Origin: Ignisphaera sp.
Lineage (GTDB): Archaea > Thermoproteota > Thermoprotei_A > Sulfolobales > Ignisphaeraceae
Length of the DNA stretch: 64,000 nucleotides
Assembly: GCA_038831005.1 (NCBI GenBank)
Contig: JAWBKZ010000004.1
Location: 124,001 to 188,000, forward strand
Reading direction: 5' to 3'
Part shown: positions 9,138 through 18,371 of the stretch, piece by piece
Layout: each line of letters begins with the position of its first letter
How positions within the stretch are numbered: position 1 is the first letter of the stretch
The notes under the pieces: model-generated
Database searches by the model: none
What the model saw: the letters and a program-made list of their open reading frames with translations, nothing else
Told to the model about the DNA's origin: nothing
Program-made: the position numbers and the translations under genes

Positions 9138-9485
9138 ATGAACTATAATTCGGTCTATATAAGAACACTACTAGAAAAAAGCTTTAAGAAGGTTTACGTA
9201 ATTGAAGAAGGGGCTAGGTGTATTCTCTTCTTAGCTTTGCATAACAATGCACAATACCTGATAACCGTAATTAATGGTGATTACTCTATATATTCTAAGG
9301 TTGTTCCAGCAGACCTCTTGATCGAAACTTACTGGAATTGTAATTACGTACTATACACTCCACAAGGTCTTTACGCTTTTGCTAAAAATGTCGAGGAACT
9401 CATAAACAAAATTATTGCTATAGTAATGAAGTATGATAAAGCATACCATCATAGCACTTCTCTACATTCTGAACAAACCGGCTAA
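9138..9485 (+). CDS. hypothetical protein, 115 aa
   Basis: A free-standing small gene between two minus-strand genes. A TTTTTAAG-like TATA element lies at about 9068-9076. The protein is mixed alpha/beta, without membrane spans, signal peptide or cysteine motif; a hydrophobic helix lies near residues 87-98 (VEELINKIIAIVMKY). The start ATG at 9138 is the only sensible one. I do not recognise the family. Confidence 0.6.
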   Translation: MNYNSVYIRTLLEKSFKKVYVIEEGARCILFLALHNNAQYLITVINGDYSIYSKVVPADLLIETYWNCNYVLYTPQGLYAFAKNVEELINKIIAIVMKYDKAYHHSTSLHSEQTG

Positions 9486-9512
9486 AACAACTTCTAATAT
9501 TAACCTAATAGT

Positions 9513-10454
9513 CTATAGAGGTGAAAGTACAACACCTTTATCTGGCACTATATCCAATTTAAATGCGTGCCTCTCATGATTTGTCATCCTCATTTTCTTG
9601 ATTATCATATATCTCCTAACCTCCTTGCTACTTTCTACATCGTCCATCCATAGGTGTAGTACTCCATCGGCTATGTGCTCTAACCCAAACCCAAATGTTG
9701 ATCTCGTAGTCATTGCGTACTGACTAACTAGATATGCTGTTACGTTTTCTCTATGTGTAGATACTTTTAGATCATAGCTATATCTTCTAGCCATAGCAGG
9801 TTTATCGGCCCAAAAGGCAGACATCGAATCTATAATCAATCTGATATGTCTTATAGGTGATCTTCCACCTTCTTTCAGAACGCCAAGGATTCTGTAGGCC
9901 TTCCTTATGGATGCTATAAGTGTCTTTACATATAGTGCTGCAAATCTTCTCTTTCTAACAAACTCAGCATCTACCGATGTAGTCTCGCTAATCTGTTTAG
10001 CTACCCTAAGTAGACCAAAAATATCTATAACAACTATGTTTGGAGTTTCTTGAGGTTCTTTAGAGCTCGATATATCGTATATATTGTACTGCTCAAAATC
10101 CATACCGAATTGTTTAGCCTGCCTAATAACGTCTCTAAATTCTGCTTCTGTTGTAATATAGACGGCAGGATCTCCCGTCTTTAAACCAGCCCAAGCGAAA
10201 TGCATACACAAAATAGATTTACCTGTACCAGGTTCACCGGTTATAGCAACCCAAGACCCTTTGGGAATGCCACCTTCAAGAGCTTGATCAAGTTCAAGAA
10301 TACCTGTAGAAACCCGTGTTATACCTGTAGACTTTGAGGTCTGTTTTAACGATTTATCAACTTTATGTTCTTGATGCTGGGTTTTTGTTTCGTATTCTCT
10401 TAATTCTTCTTCGATACGTTCTAGTTCTTCCTCGAACTCGAGTCCATTAAACAT
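9513..10454 (-). CDS. KaiC-like RecA-superfamily ATPase (single domain)
   Basis: After a charged coiled-coil N-terminus (residues 1-40), the RecA/KaiC core has the substrate-gating segment STGILELDQALEGGIPKGS and Walker A GEPGTGKS at 73-80. Hydrophobic Walker B strands follow (NIVVIDIFGLL; HIRLIIDSMSAFWA) and a C-terminal region ends KMRMTNHERHAFKLDI, typical of archaeal KaiC-like proteins. These ATPases act in signalling and regulation; the partner is unknown here. It starts at ATG 10454 behind a GGAGAAAT ribosome-binding sequence. A second, two-domain KaiC-like protein is encoded at 27.0 kb. Confidence 0.85.
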   Translation of the reverse strand: MFNGLEFEEELERIEEELREYETKTQHQEHKVDKSLKQTSKSTGITRVSTGILELDQALEGGIPKGSWVAITGEPGTGKSILCMHFAWAGLKTGDPAVYITTEAEFRDVIRQAKQFGMDFEQYNIYDISSSKEPQETPNIVVIDIFGLLRVAKQISETTSVDAEFVRKRRFAALYVKTLIASIRKAYRILGVLKEGGRSPIRHIRLIIDSMSAFWADKPAMARRYSYDLKVSTHRENVTAYLVSQYAMTTRSTFGFGLEHIADGVLHLWMDDVESSKEVRRYMIIKKMRMTNHERHAFKLDIVPDKGVVLSPL

Positions 10455-10642
10455 GATTTCTCCTCTTTGTACATAGCTTAGTTTAGTGATGCTTACAAGA
10501 CTGAAAAACTTATTGTTGTAATACCTTTATGTGACGACTTAATGATTCTTGATACTATTTTTTACAGAGCTACAACATTAAACACCTAGTGCTAAAATTT
10601 TTGAGAAAAGTAGAATGAGTTCCCAATGGTGAGGTTTATATA

Positions 10643-11389
10643 ATGGAAACTCCATCTAAGTTTGATAAAGAAATATACGAAGCTGCCTATGACTATAGAT
10701 ACCTACTAACAAAGCGCTACCCTGTTAAAGCATCATTAAATATTGTTACAGCTAGATATACATTGAGTAGCAAAGATAGATTGCTTCTCTACCGATGTGT
10801 ACATTCTGAACATTATGTAGCTGAAATTAATAAGAAGTTTTTCTGCAAAAAATTGAATGGATTTAAACTAATCGTAGATTTTTACAATGTTTTGATCTCA
10901 TCTATAAATATGCTTCAGAAAGGAGAAGTATATTTGTGTGATGATTGTGTTCCTAGAGATTTAAGGGGATCAAAATTACGTGTAGAAGATTCTAAGTATA
11001 TCGAGAAAGCTATGAAGATCATTGCAAACATTATTCTAGACCTTAAACCCAATGCCATAATCCTTGTTGCAGATAAAAATATCAGTTTTAGTCTTAATCA
11101 CGTACTAAGATTCATCGAAATTCTAGGCTATGGTAATATACCATCTTCATATGAATTGACTTCAACACCAGATAAGAGAATAATAGAGTATTCGAGAGAA
11201 GAAAGATCTGTAATAGCTACAACAGATTCTGTTATAATGATGCAGAGTTCATTGATTTTTCCTCTAACCTACATTATTATGTATATTTTGAAAATCTCTC
11301 CCGCCTATAATTTCGCTAGTTTGTTCAATAGTGCGTGTTCTGTATGTTACAAAGATCTCGTACACGATATAGATGAATATTGTGAATGA
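10643..11389 (+). CDS. DUF434/DUF5616 protein (COG2454-like)
   Basis: The N-terminus (YEAAYDYRYLLTKRYPVKASLNIV) matches DUF434. The remainder, with LIVDFYNVLISS and AIILVADKNISFS, fits the DUF5616 PIN-like domain found behind it in archaea. Acidic residues in those strands (VDFYNV, VADKN) could be a nuclease-like active site, which is inference. Its 3' end overlaps the convergent membrane-protein gene by about 126 bases, so the last ~40 residues should be treated with caution. Confidence 0.7.
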   Translation: METPSKFDKEIYEAAYDYRYLLTKRYPVKASLNIVTARYTLSSKDRLLLYRCVHSEHYVAEINKKFFCKKLNGFKLIVDFYNVLISSINMLQKGEVYLCDDCVPRDLRGSKLRVEDSKYIEKAMKIIANIILDLKPNAIILVADKNISFSLNHVLRFIEILGYGNIPSSYELTSTPDKRIIEYSREERSVIATTDSVIMMQSSLIFPLTYIIMYILKISPAYNFASLFNSACSVCYKDLVHDIDEYCE

Positions 11390-11806
11390 AATTCCGAGAG
11401 GTATGCTTATAGTTAATGCACCAAATGTACCACAGCTAGGTTTTACACTACATTCAATTAATATAAACGCTGGTGGAATATATATAAAGCTTTGTGGCAT
11501 AAGTCGAGATATGTCTATCAAAGAACCCAAGAATGAATACAGTGATGATACTATGAATAATATAATGGATACAACCTCTCTATAAAGAGCCTTTATCGAA
11601 ACTATATCACGAATAATAAGTAGAGCAATTGAAAAAAATAGAAGGATGTTCGTTATTGGCATTAACTCTACAGTCATCCTTCCTCTTAGTAATTGAATAT
11701 CACTAAAGTATCGTAACGTTAGCAAATAAAAAGTAGATAATGTCAAAGTTAGTGAAACAATAATTCTCACAAACTTAATCTTACTTAATGATACTATGCT
11801 GGTCAC
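11264..11806 (-). CDS. multi-pass membrane protein, 180 aa
   Basis: A hydrophobic protein with about five membrane spans (near residues 10-30, 48-65, 76-95, 103-118 and 130-150) followed by a polar C-terminal tail of 25-30 residues. No recognised motif. It starts at ATG 11806 and runs convergently into the DUF434 gene with an unusually large 126-base tail-to-tail overlap. The hydrophobic core lies outside the overlap, which supports the gene being real. Confidence 0.55.
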   Translation of the reverse strand: MTSIVSLSKIKFVRIIVSLTLTLSTFYLLTLRYFSDIQLLRGRMTVELMPITNILLFFSIALLIIRDIVSIKALYREVVSIILFIVSSLYSFLGSLIDISRLMPQSFIYIPPAFILIECSVKPSCGTFGALTISIPLGISFTIFIYIVYEIFVTYRTRTIEQTSEIIGGRDFQNIHNNVG

Positions 11807-11951
11807 CTATGGTTTACAAATAGAGTTGAGCTTAAATTTTTGTAGCAACATTACATAGATGTTGCTCTCAATTAACATAAAGAATCTTTGTGTTCTATAT
11901 TTACATACTAATGCTACTAATGACCTTAGAACACATATTAAATAAAAGTTA

Positions 11952-12025
<74 letters not shown>

Positions 12026-12054
12026 ATATCCAAAACACTACTCTATATGCCAGA

Positions 12055-12064
12055 GGTTTTATAC
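12055..12064 (-). promoter_or_regulatory. TATA box of the tRNA(CAT) gene
   Basis: GTATAAAACC on the minus strand lies about 30-40 bases before the mature 5' end at 12025. This leaves a short leader for RNase P. The other two tRNA genes in the window have similar elements at similar distances. Confidence 0.5.
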
Positions 12065-12243
12065 CTTACGTTCTGATTAAATTACGATCAGTTTACACTG
12101 TATTGATCAGCTGTGCATACTTAGGTGAATTGCATATCATTTCCACTAATAATATTGTAAATCATTACACTACTATAAATTTTACTATCACTGATTCGTC
12201 TTATTTCGTGATAGAGTCTTTAGTATGGTAAATTACTTTATCT

Positions 12244-13050
12244 ATGTTTTTAAATTCTGAAAGAACAGCTCTATACAGTGTATATGTTATGTGGGTGCTA
12301 GAGAAGCTTAAAAATACACCTCAGAATAATAATACAGTAGCTATAGCTGGTTTTCCGGGTATGGGATTTGTTGGCAAGACTGTAGCCGAACATATTAAGA
12401 ATTACTTAAATACTGAAGTAATTGCCCGTATATACGGTTACAGCTTTCCAGCACATCTAATTTCAAATGATAAAGGAGAGGCTGATGTTCTTAATATAGA
12501 GATTAGTTTTGCGGAAATTAACAACCTAGGGATATTGGTGATAACAAGTGAAATGCAGCCTATAAGCGATCAAGGTCAGCATAGCTTAGGCAGATTCATA
12601 GCATCTAAATTAAGTAGCTTTGGTGTTAAAGAACTTATAACAGCTGCTGCTTTCGTTTCAGAAGCTATAACACATCTAAGAAGAGTATACATTGTAGGAA
12701 ACGATATAGAAACCATTAAGAAGTATATAGCTAAAGGAGCTGTACCACTAACTGGAGGTGTTATAAGCGGATTAAATGGAATAATGGTTGGATGGGCTAG
12801 ACAATTCAATATAAAAGCTGTCTGTCTATTGGGTGAGACTTGGAGAAGTATTGTTGAAATGAATTATATTGATTATACTGCAGCCAAAATGATTATAGAA
12901 TTGTTAAATAGCGTCTGGCAGTTAGGCATAGATACAAATGAGCTTGTAGAGAAAGGAACAACAATAGAGAACAAAATTCAAGATATAATAAATCGATATG
13001 TACAGAGACAGGAACAAACACAAGATAAAAGGCCTTACTACATAACGTAA
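12244..13050 (+). CDS. PAC2-family protein (proteasome assembly chaperone-like)
   Basis: The 268-residue protein has the COG1938/PAC2 core: VAIAGFPGMGFVGKTVAEHI at about 37-56, a central VITSEMQPIS strand and GAVPLTGGVISGLNGIM near 160-175. Archaeal PAC2 proteins (PbaB type) act as ATP-independent proteasome-related chaperones; the exact role of this paralogue is not known. The start could be ATG 12244 or ATG 12292; the shorter form removes a non-conserved N-terminus. A coiled, Gln/Glu-rich C-terminal tail ends the protein. Confidence 0.85.
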   Translation: MFLNSERTALYSVYVMWVLEKLKNTPQNNNTVAIAGFPGMGFVGKTVAEHIKNYLNTEVIARIYGYSFPAHLISNDKGEADVLNIEISFAEINNLGILVITSEMQPISDQGQHSLGRFIASKLSSFGVKELITAAAFVSEAITHLRRVYIVGNDIETIKKYIAKGAVPLTGGVISGLNGIMVGWARQFNIKAVCLLGETWRSIVEMNYIDYTAAKMIIELLNSVWQLGIDTNELVEKGTTIENKIQDIINRYVQRQEQTQDKRPYYIT

Positions 13051-13094
13051 CCATTGATGATCAATTATCATGAATAAACAGTTTTTATTCTACA

Positions 13095-13436
13095 TCAAGA
13101 CACAGCTTCAGCAATATTAGCATTATTTTGTTCTACTTCTAGTATCTCTACATTGTTTCCTCCATCAGTAGACTTTACCTCAATACTACACCTTTCACCT
13201 TTTTCTAGAACCTTAATCAGCTTCTCTCCTTCACTAGATAGCTTGTAAAGCTTATAATTTCCTCTGATATAGACTAGTTCAACAATATTTAATGCTTCAA
13301 GTATATGGAATGCCGCTAACACTTCATACCTTGGCAAACCTGTTGCAGCTATTATATCACTAGGAGATGCTATCCTGTCTTTCAATGAGATAAGTATCTT
13401 GAGTAGCTTCTCACGAGCATCCAAGGATTTCACCAA
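13095..13436 (-). CDS. winged-helix DNA-binding protein
   Basis: Residues 5-75 form a winged helix (LLKILISLKDRIASPSDIIA, recognition helix PRYEVLAAFHILEAL, wing YIRGNYKLYKLSSEG). An acidic/Asn-rich tail follows. It looks like a small archaeal transcription regulator. Start codons available are TTG 13436 or GTG 13433. The gene is divergent from the large beta-rich protein gene beginning near 13.5 kb, so it could control that operon; this is inference from position. Confidence 0.75.
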   Translation of the reverse strand: MVKSLDAREKLLKILISLKDRIASPSDIIAATGLPRYEVLAAFHILEALNIVELVYIRGNYKLYKLSSEGEKLIKVLEKGERCSIEVKSTDGGNNVEILEVEQNNANIAEAVS

Positions 13437-13497
13437 TGTTTTCTCACACCTTTGAGAACTATTTTAGATAAACTACAAATAAAAGAATTGATTTAAC

Positions 13498-13506
13498 ATT
13501 ATATAA
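13498..13506 (+). promoter_or_regulatory. TATA-like element before the beta-rich protein gene
   Basis: ATTATATAAA directly abuts the first possible ATG at 13507. Transcription would therefore begin some 25 bases later, past that ATG. This is why the ATG at 13537 is preferred as the start of the downstream gene. Confidence 0.45.
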
Positions 13507-13536
13507 ATGAACATCTATCTCGGATTGCACACTATG

Positions 13537-15948
13537 CCTACATTGCCTACAATTATAGAATTCAAGAAAAAACTGATAGACCCTCAGAACTTAGATATCA
13601 AGCTATATAAGACTAGCCGATACGTGCTTTTAGAACTAAAGAGCACTACATTGCATCTTCATCCTCCGATATTATACGACAAATATAGCGAGGAAATAGA
13701 TATTGCATTAACCCCCTTTATTGTTGCAGAACCACACGGTTATATAACGTTATACTCTATAGCATCAGATCACTTTTCCAATCCTTATTACAAGATACCG
13801 TGTAACAACTGTAAAGCGATAGTATTAGACAAGTCATCAGCTTTAATAACGGACATAACTACGAACAAATCCATAAAAGTCGTTAGAGGATCCATCGATA
13901 AAGGAATACATGTCTTTGATGTAGATAGTATAGACATAGATATACGCTACATGCATCCTCTGATTAATCATGCTATTTATGTCTCGAATGATAGAACGTT
14001 GTACAAACTTAACGTAACTGAAGAAGGTATCTATTTCGAGCCACGTAACCAATGCAACAAACTCTACCACAGTAATAATTACCATAGAATTTCTTTATGT
14101 GTCTGTGATTCTTCTCTATCAGAAATATTCATTAGTAATAAAATTTACGGAATGAATTTAAGATCAAATGCCTTCCGTGATTATGAAAATACCAAATATA
14201 TTCGCGGATACATGATCAATAACGTTGGATCTATAGAAATAGATAATGAAAGAAATTATGTGTATGATCTAAAATCAATGTCGTTAGTGGATGTTGTACA
14301 TGGGTTTAAGCCTCTATCATTATTAGAGAACAACATTATCTTAGGTATATCGAATGGAAATATCATGGCTTTATACGATATCGAGAAGAAGATTTTAAGA
14401 AAAGTAGCACGAATAGATGTTAATAAGCTAAAGGATTTTGATGTAAACGAAAACATGAACAGTATTTTAGTGGTTTATGAAGGTTTTGTCTACGTATTTA
14501 ATCTCATGAATAATCTTGTATACCTGAGGCTAAAAGCTGAAAATGTTTATTCTGCTACTCTAGTGGACACCTTTTTGTTTATATTTAAAAAGAATTGTAT
14601 AGATGTATATAGTGTCGATCTAAACCATAACGGTATATATCTAGAAAAACTATCATCCATACCTAGATACCTTGTTAAGTGCAGACCTCTTACTGATAAA
14701 AGTGTCGTATGTATTGATATACTAGGAAGGATTATTATTGACAAAGCTGAAAACATAGCCTCAAAATACAATATAAAGAGTACAGTCTTGCGCAAAAACT
14801 ATGGTAAGTCTATATACATGCGGGGATACATTACATCAATTCTACTCAATAGAAATTTTGCCTCTCTTACCAGATTCCATAAAGTAGATGCATTTAGCGT
14901 AATAGCTGATGGTGAGAGCATTGAAAACTACATTCCTACACCATGCAAACCTTATACCAGTGATTACATAGATAATTCTAGACAAAATACTTCATTATAC
15001 TTTCAATCTATTCCTAAAGTGTATAAACTCTTGGTTATTGACGAATATGTGATACCCATAGAAGCTAGTAATGTAGATAATAACCTAAATTTTTTGACTA
15101 TACTGTGGAAAACAGAACATATAGAAAGGAGGATAGGTTACGATGCAACTAACTTTAGGAAGTTTATTAGACTTTTAAAGGAGGGGTATACCGTTTTTCT
15201 ATCTAGTAAAGGTAGAGATATAGATTTTGGGTTTGCAATAGACAGATCGAATATAGAGAACATTAATTTAGCTAACTTTCTAGAAATCGAAAACAACCTC
15301 CTATGCGTACTCGAGAACTTCAGCGAGTTCAAAGACGTACTAGATCCTGTAAATCTTTTAGTAGTATGCACTAATACTTTATTAGAACAAAAAGGGAATA
15401 TGTGTGTTGATCTTACTCCCTGTGAAAAAGTACTATATTTTGATATAGAGTTCAAGATCAATGACGCACGAAAACACATTATCATACCTCCATATAAAAT
15501 ACTTGAGTTTAGAACCAGTATAGAAGAACATAGCAATAGGATTCACGTAAAGTATGCCTATGGTGTACCCCACATATCGATACCTAAAAAATGTATTGAT
15601 CTAATAAACCCTAGACTTACTCTGAATAACAAACTTTGTCTAGAATTAGGCATTGTTAACCATTGCGAGAACGTAGGGACAACCATTGTCACCAGTAGAG
15701 GTACAGTGGAATATATACAACCGAGCACACAGAAGAACCTAAAAATAGATGTAGATCTATACGACCTTGTGGGATCCAATCTTCAACTGGTAGCATATGA
15801 ATCAACCGGCAGAATAAGTAACTACATGATTCCTATCAATCTGCGTGAAATATTCAGAAGAGCTTACGCTAACGCTTTAAAACTTTCTAAGGTACTAGGG
15901 ATTAGAAACGATTACAAATTACGTTACAATGTACTTCATCATGATTAA
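13537..15948 (+). CDS. large beta-rich protein of unknown function (about 803 aa), operon with VirB4-like ATPase
   Basis: From ATG 13537 the protein begins MPTLPTIIEFKKKL. It is dominated by short beta-strand segments with repeated hydrophobic/aromatic patterns and internal turns (for example NNIILGISNGNIMALYDIE and GFVYVFNLMNNLVYLRLK), reminiscent of a beta-propeller over roughly residues 60-480. There is no signal peptide or membrane span. I recognise no family. Its end overlaps the VirB4-like ATPase N-terminal frame by 20 bases, so the genes are translationally coupled. Role: possibly a structural or substrate-recognition partner of the ATPase, which is inference. Confidence 0.75.
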   Translation, partial: PTLPTIIEFKKKLIDPQNLDIKLYKTSRYVLLELKSTTLHLHPPILYDKYSEEIDIALTPFIVAEPHGYITLYSIASDHFSNPYYKIPCNNCKAIVLDKSSALITDITTNKSIKVVRGSIDKGIHVFDVDSIDIDIRYMHPLINHAIYVSNDRTLYKLNVTEEGIYFEPRNQCNKLYHSNNYHRISLCVCDSSLSEIFISNKIYGMNLRSNAFRDYENTKYIRGYMINNVGSIEIDNERNYVYDLKSMSLVDVVHGFKPLSLLENNIILGISNGNIMALYDIEKKILRKVARIDVNKLKDFDVNENMNSILVVYEGFVYVFNLMNNLVYLRLKAENVYSATLVDTFLFIFKKNCIDVYSVDLNHNGIYLEKLSSIPRYLVKCRPLTDKSVVCIDILGRIIIDKAENIASKYNIKSTVLRKNYGKSIYMRGYITSILLNRNFASLTRFHKVDAFSVIADGESIENYIPTPCKPYTSDYIDNSRQNTSLYFQSIPKVYKLLVIDEYVIPIEASNVDNNLNFLTILWKTEHIERRIGYDATNFRKFIRLLKEGYTVFLSSKGRDIDFGFAIDRSNIENINLANFLEIENNLLCVLENFSEFKDVLDPVNLLVVCTNTLLEQKGNMCVDLTPCEKVLYFDIEFKINDARKHIIIPPYKILEFRTSIEEHSNRIHVKYAYGVPHISIPKKCIDLINPRLTLNNKLCLELGIVNHCENVGTTIVTSRGTVEYIQPSTQKNLKIDVDLYDLVGSNLQLVAYESTGRISNYMIPINLREIFRRAYANALKLSKVLGIRNDYKLRYNVLHHD

Positions 15949-16504
15949 AGATATGCTAAAAAAAGGATTAAATCTAATTACAGGTTGTCGAAGTGGTAGA
16001 ACAAGTTGTAGAGGCATCAAGCCCGGAGTCTTCAAATGTAATGAGTATCTTGTCGCATTGTATAGGATTAAGGACTGGTCTATCAATATACATGAACTAA
16101 CTTATCTAGACTATGTATACAATCTAAAGAAGTTTCTTGATGTATTTAACACAGAATTCTGTCAAACAATCTTCTATACAGATATTCAACCTGTAGATGT
16201 CAATAAATACCTCTCTAAACTAAATCACATGATGCAAATGAAGCTTGTAGAACTTGAACTTGATAAAGCTAATACTAGATTGCGTAGCTACATCGAGAAG
16301 TTGCTTGATATTAGGAAGCGAGTGTTAATGGGTATAAAACCTGTAAAGAGCTCAAACATTATTGCTATGATATGTAGTAATAGAGTTGATTCAGACAATA
16401 TCAACAATGTGGCTTACAAAGCAAAAAATGTTCTCGATATAGATCTAGAACCCTTACTTGAAACTCATTATGCTGAAATTTTCCTCAATTTTCGTTCACC
16501 ATAG
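15929..16504 (+). pseudogene. VirB4/HerA-type ATPase, N-terminal part (frame broken)
   Basis: The 191-residue frame has the layout of a VirB4/TraC-type N-terminal domain: EYLVALYRIKDWSINIHELT, then QTIFYTDIQPVDVNKYLSKL and a long helix (MMQMKLVELELDKANTRLRS). It ends at TAG 16502-16504, exactly where such proteins continue into the ATPase. The adjoining frame resumes with the ATPase core in a 47-base overlap. Removing one T from the TTTT run at about 16491-16494 would join them as ...EIFLNFVHHRLRR.... Options are a real one-base frameshift, programmed +1 shifting, a sequencing error, or two coupled genes. Confidence 0.6.
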
Positions 16505-17600
16505 ATTGCGTAGAAAAATCGCTCTTCTCGATACTATCTCTATACCTTTAACGCTATTCATGAGCAATAAAAATGATTATAATGGAATATACGTAGGTAT
16601 AGATATTGTATCAGGTAGCAATATATACTGGGATATATCTAGATCTTTTTCACCTCATATCCTTGTTATAGGGCCTACAGGTAGTGGAAAAACATTGACT
16701 CTAGCAGCTATAGCTAACAGGTTTAAGAACCGTTATGCAGGATGCGCAATATTTATGGATGTAAAAAATGAGTATTCAGATATTTTAACCTTATATAACT
16801 ATAAAGATATCTTTGTAATAGATCCTGTTAAAACATCCTTACCTCTCTGTTTTTGTCATGACGATAAACATCAGAAGCTAGAGTCTGTGAATACTGTTGT
16901 TGATGTACTTGCTAAGGTGTTTTCTCTACACCCAACAAAACAGAGAATTCTCCAAAAAATTCTTCTAGAAACATGTATTAAGTGTAGTGATATTAATGAT
17001 AGTTTAACGATTAGTGAGGAAATATTGTTGGATAGAGATATCGAGGAGGCTTTGGAAACGGCTATGAAACTGTTTAACGTATATCTTGATGTTAATGAGC
17101 ATCCACTGGCTATACAAAATAGTAAGAAAACTTATGTAGTTAACTTAAAGTCTCTCTTCCTTAGAAATAAAGTCGATAGCGCTGCAGTCATTCTATACAC
17201 GACGAGATTTATTCTGGAGGAACTCGGTTACAGCTTGATTACAACTCCTAAAATCATTATGGTTATTGATGAGCTCTGGCATGCTTTACCATATTTAGCT
17301 GAAGATTTTATCACAGTATTGACGAGATATAGTAGAAGTTTTGGTTTGTCCATACTTATGGCTACACAAGGAATTGATGATCTTTATCCTTATTCTGATA
17401 CTATAGTTAATAGTTGTGGAGGTCTTATATCTATGGCATCAAGTTCGATAGCGTATTGGCAAAGACTTAGACGATATCTTAATCTTTCTAATAAATCTAT
17501 CGAAAAGGCCCTCACACTATGTAATCAAGGTGAAGCTGTAGCTCGTTTCTCACCACAAAATGTGCCACTATTTCTGTACATAGACCCATTAGAGCAATGA
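16458..17600 (+). CDS. VirB4/HerA-type DNA-translocase ATPase core
   Basis: The 380-residue frame carries HILVIGPTGSGKTLTLAAIA (Walker A GPTGSGKT), the FMDVKNEYSD strand typical of HerA/DUF87 proteins, Walker B IIMVIDELWHALP and the sensor-like MATQGIDDLYP. It lacks an N-terminal domain of its own, which the upstream frame provides. Relatives pump DNA or proteins through conjugation-type channels (VirB4, crenarchaeal CedB) or process DNA ends (HerA). No NurA nuclease or recognisable CedA membrane subunit is adjacent. The first in-frame start is TTG 16458; ATG 16470 is also possible. Confidence 0.8.
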   Translation: MKLIMLKFSSIFVHHRLRRKIALLDTISIPLTLFMSNKNDYNGIYVGIDIVSGSNIYWDISRSFSPHILVIGPTGSGKTLTLAAIANRFKNRYAGCAIFMDVKNEYSDILTLYNYKDIFVIDPVKTSLPLCFCHDDKHQKLESVNTVVDVLAKVFSLHPTKQRILQKILLETCIKCSDINDSLTISEEILLDRDIEEALETAMKLFNVYLDVNEHPLAIQNSKKTYVVNLKSLFLRNKVDSAAVILYTTRFILEELGYSLITTPKIIMVIDELWHALPYLAEDFITVLTRYSRSFGLSILMATQGIDDLYPYSDTIVNSCGGLISMASSSIAYWQRLRRYLNLSNKSIEKALTLCNQGEAVARFSPQNVPLFLYIDPLEQ

Positions 17601-17628
17601 GGTGTAGTAAAGTCAGTTAAAATAAAAG

Positions 17629-18306
17629 TTATTTCTTTATTCCTAACTCTTTATATACCTCTTTAGGAGCAACAAGACTTGCACCACGTCTGGCTTCATG
17701 TCTTTTCTTGAGTATCCTCTCTTTCTGCTTCTTTCTCCATTTGTGTCTATGGGTTTCTCTAATACCTCTGGCTCTTATTAAGCCTCTAATCTTTCTACCA
17801 GCTGATGTTTTTCCTCTAAACACTCTACCTCTTTGACTTGGATTAGCTATCCAGTTTATATCTGGATCATTAAGTATCGCGGGATGATGCGGATCCACTA
17901 ATATTACTTCATAATACTTATATAGACCATCTTCACCCACATAGTAACTATTCAAAACCTCAAGATTTCTGTATCTACGGGCAGCCCTTTCTTCGGCAAT
18001 AAGTCTTAGACTCTTTTTAGGCGAATGACCATATACACCCATTCTCTTAGGTCTTCTACCAGATCTAGGTCTAGGTTTTCTAAGACCACCTTTTCTTACT
18101 CTCACCCTCACTACTATGAATCCAGGCTTAGCTTTATAGCCTAGTTTTCTAGCTCTCTCTAGTCTCGTGGGTTTCTCGATTCTCACTATTGACGGTTCTC
18201 TACGCCATTCAATAAGTCTACTTTTAATCAGTTTTTCATGTTCTTCGCCATGTTCCCTCCACAGTACAGCTATGTAGTGATACATGGATTTTGTCACTAG
18301 CTTCAC
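17629..18306 (-). CDS. rpl15e: 50S ribosomal protein eL15
   Basis: Highly basic 225-residue protein beginning [20 protein letters not shown] with the eL15 blocks [39 protein letters not shown] and a basic C-terminal segment ([14 protein letters not shown]). The ATG at 18306 agrees with the family N-terminus. It is divergent from the YchF-type gene. In archaea eL15 is commonly linked to the COG1325/RNase P protein genes, as here across the YchF gene. Confidence 0.97.
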   Translation of the reverse strand: MKLVTKSMYHYIAVLWREHGEEHEKLIKSRLIEWRREPSIVRIEKPTRLERARKLGYKAKPGFIVVRVRVRKGGLRKPRPRSGRRPKRMGVYGHSPKKSLRLIAEERAARRYRNLEVLNSYYVGEDGLYKYYEVILVDPHHPAILNDPDINWIANPSQRGRVFRGKTSAGRKIRGLIRARGIRETHRHKWRKKQKERILKKRHEARRGASLVAPKEVYKELGIKK

Positions 18307-18371
18307 CCTACAGATGCTTAGACTGAACTAAGCATGTAATAAGTTTTAAGCTGTGATGAAACTGTAGATAT

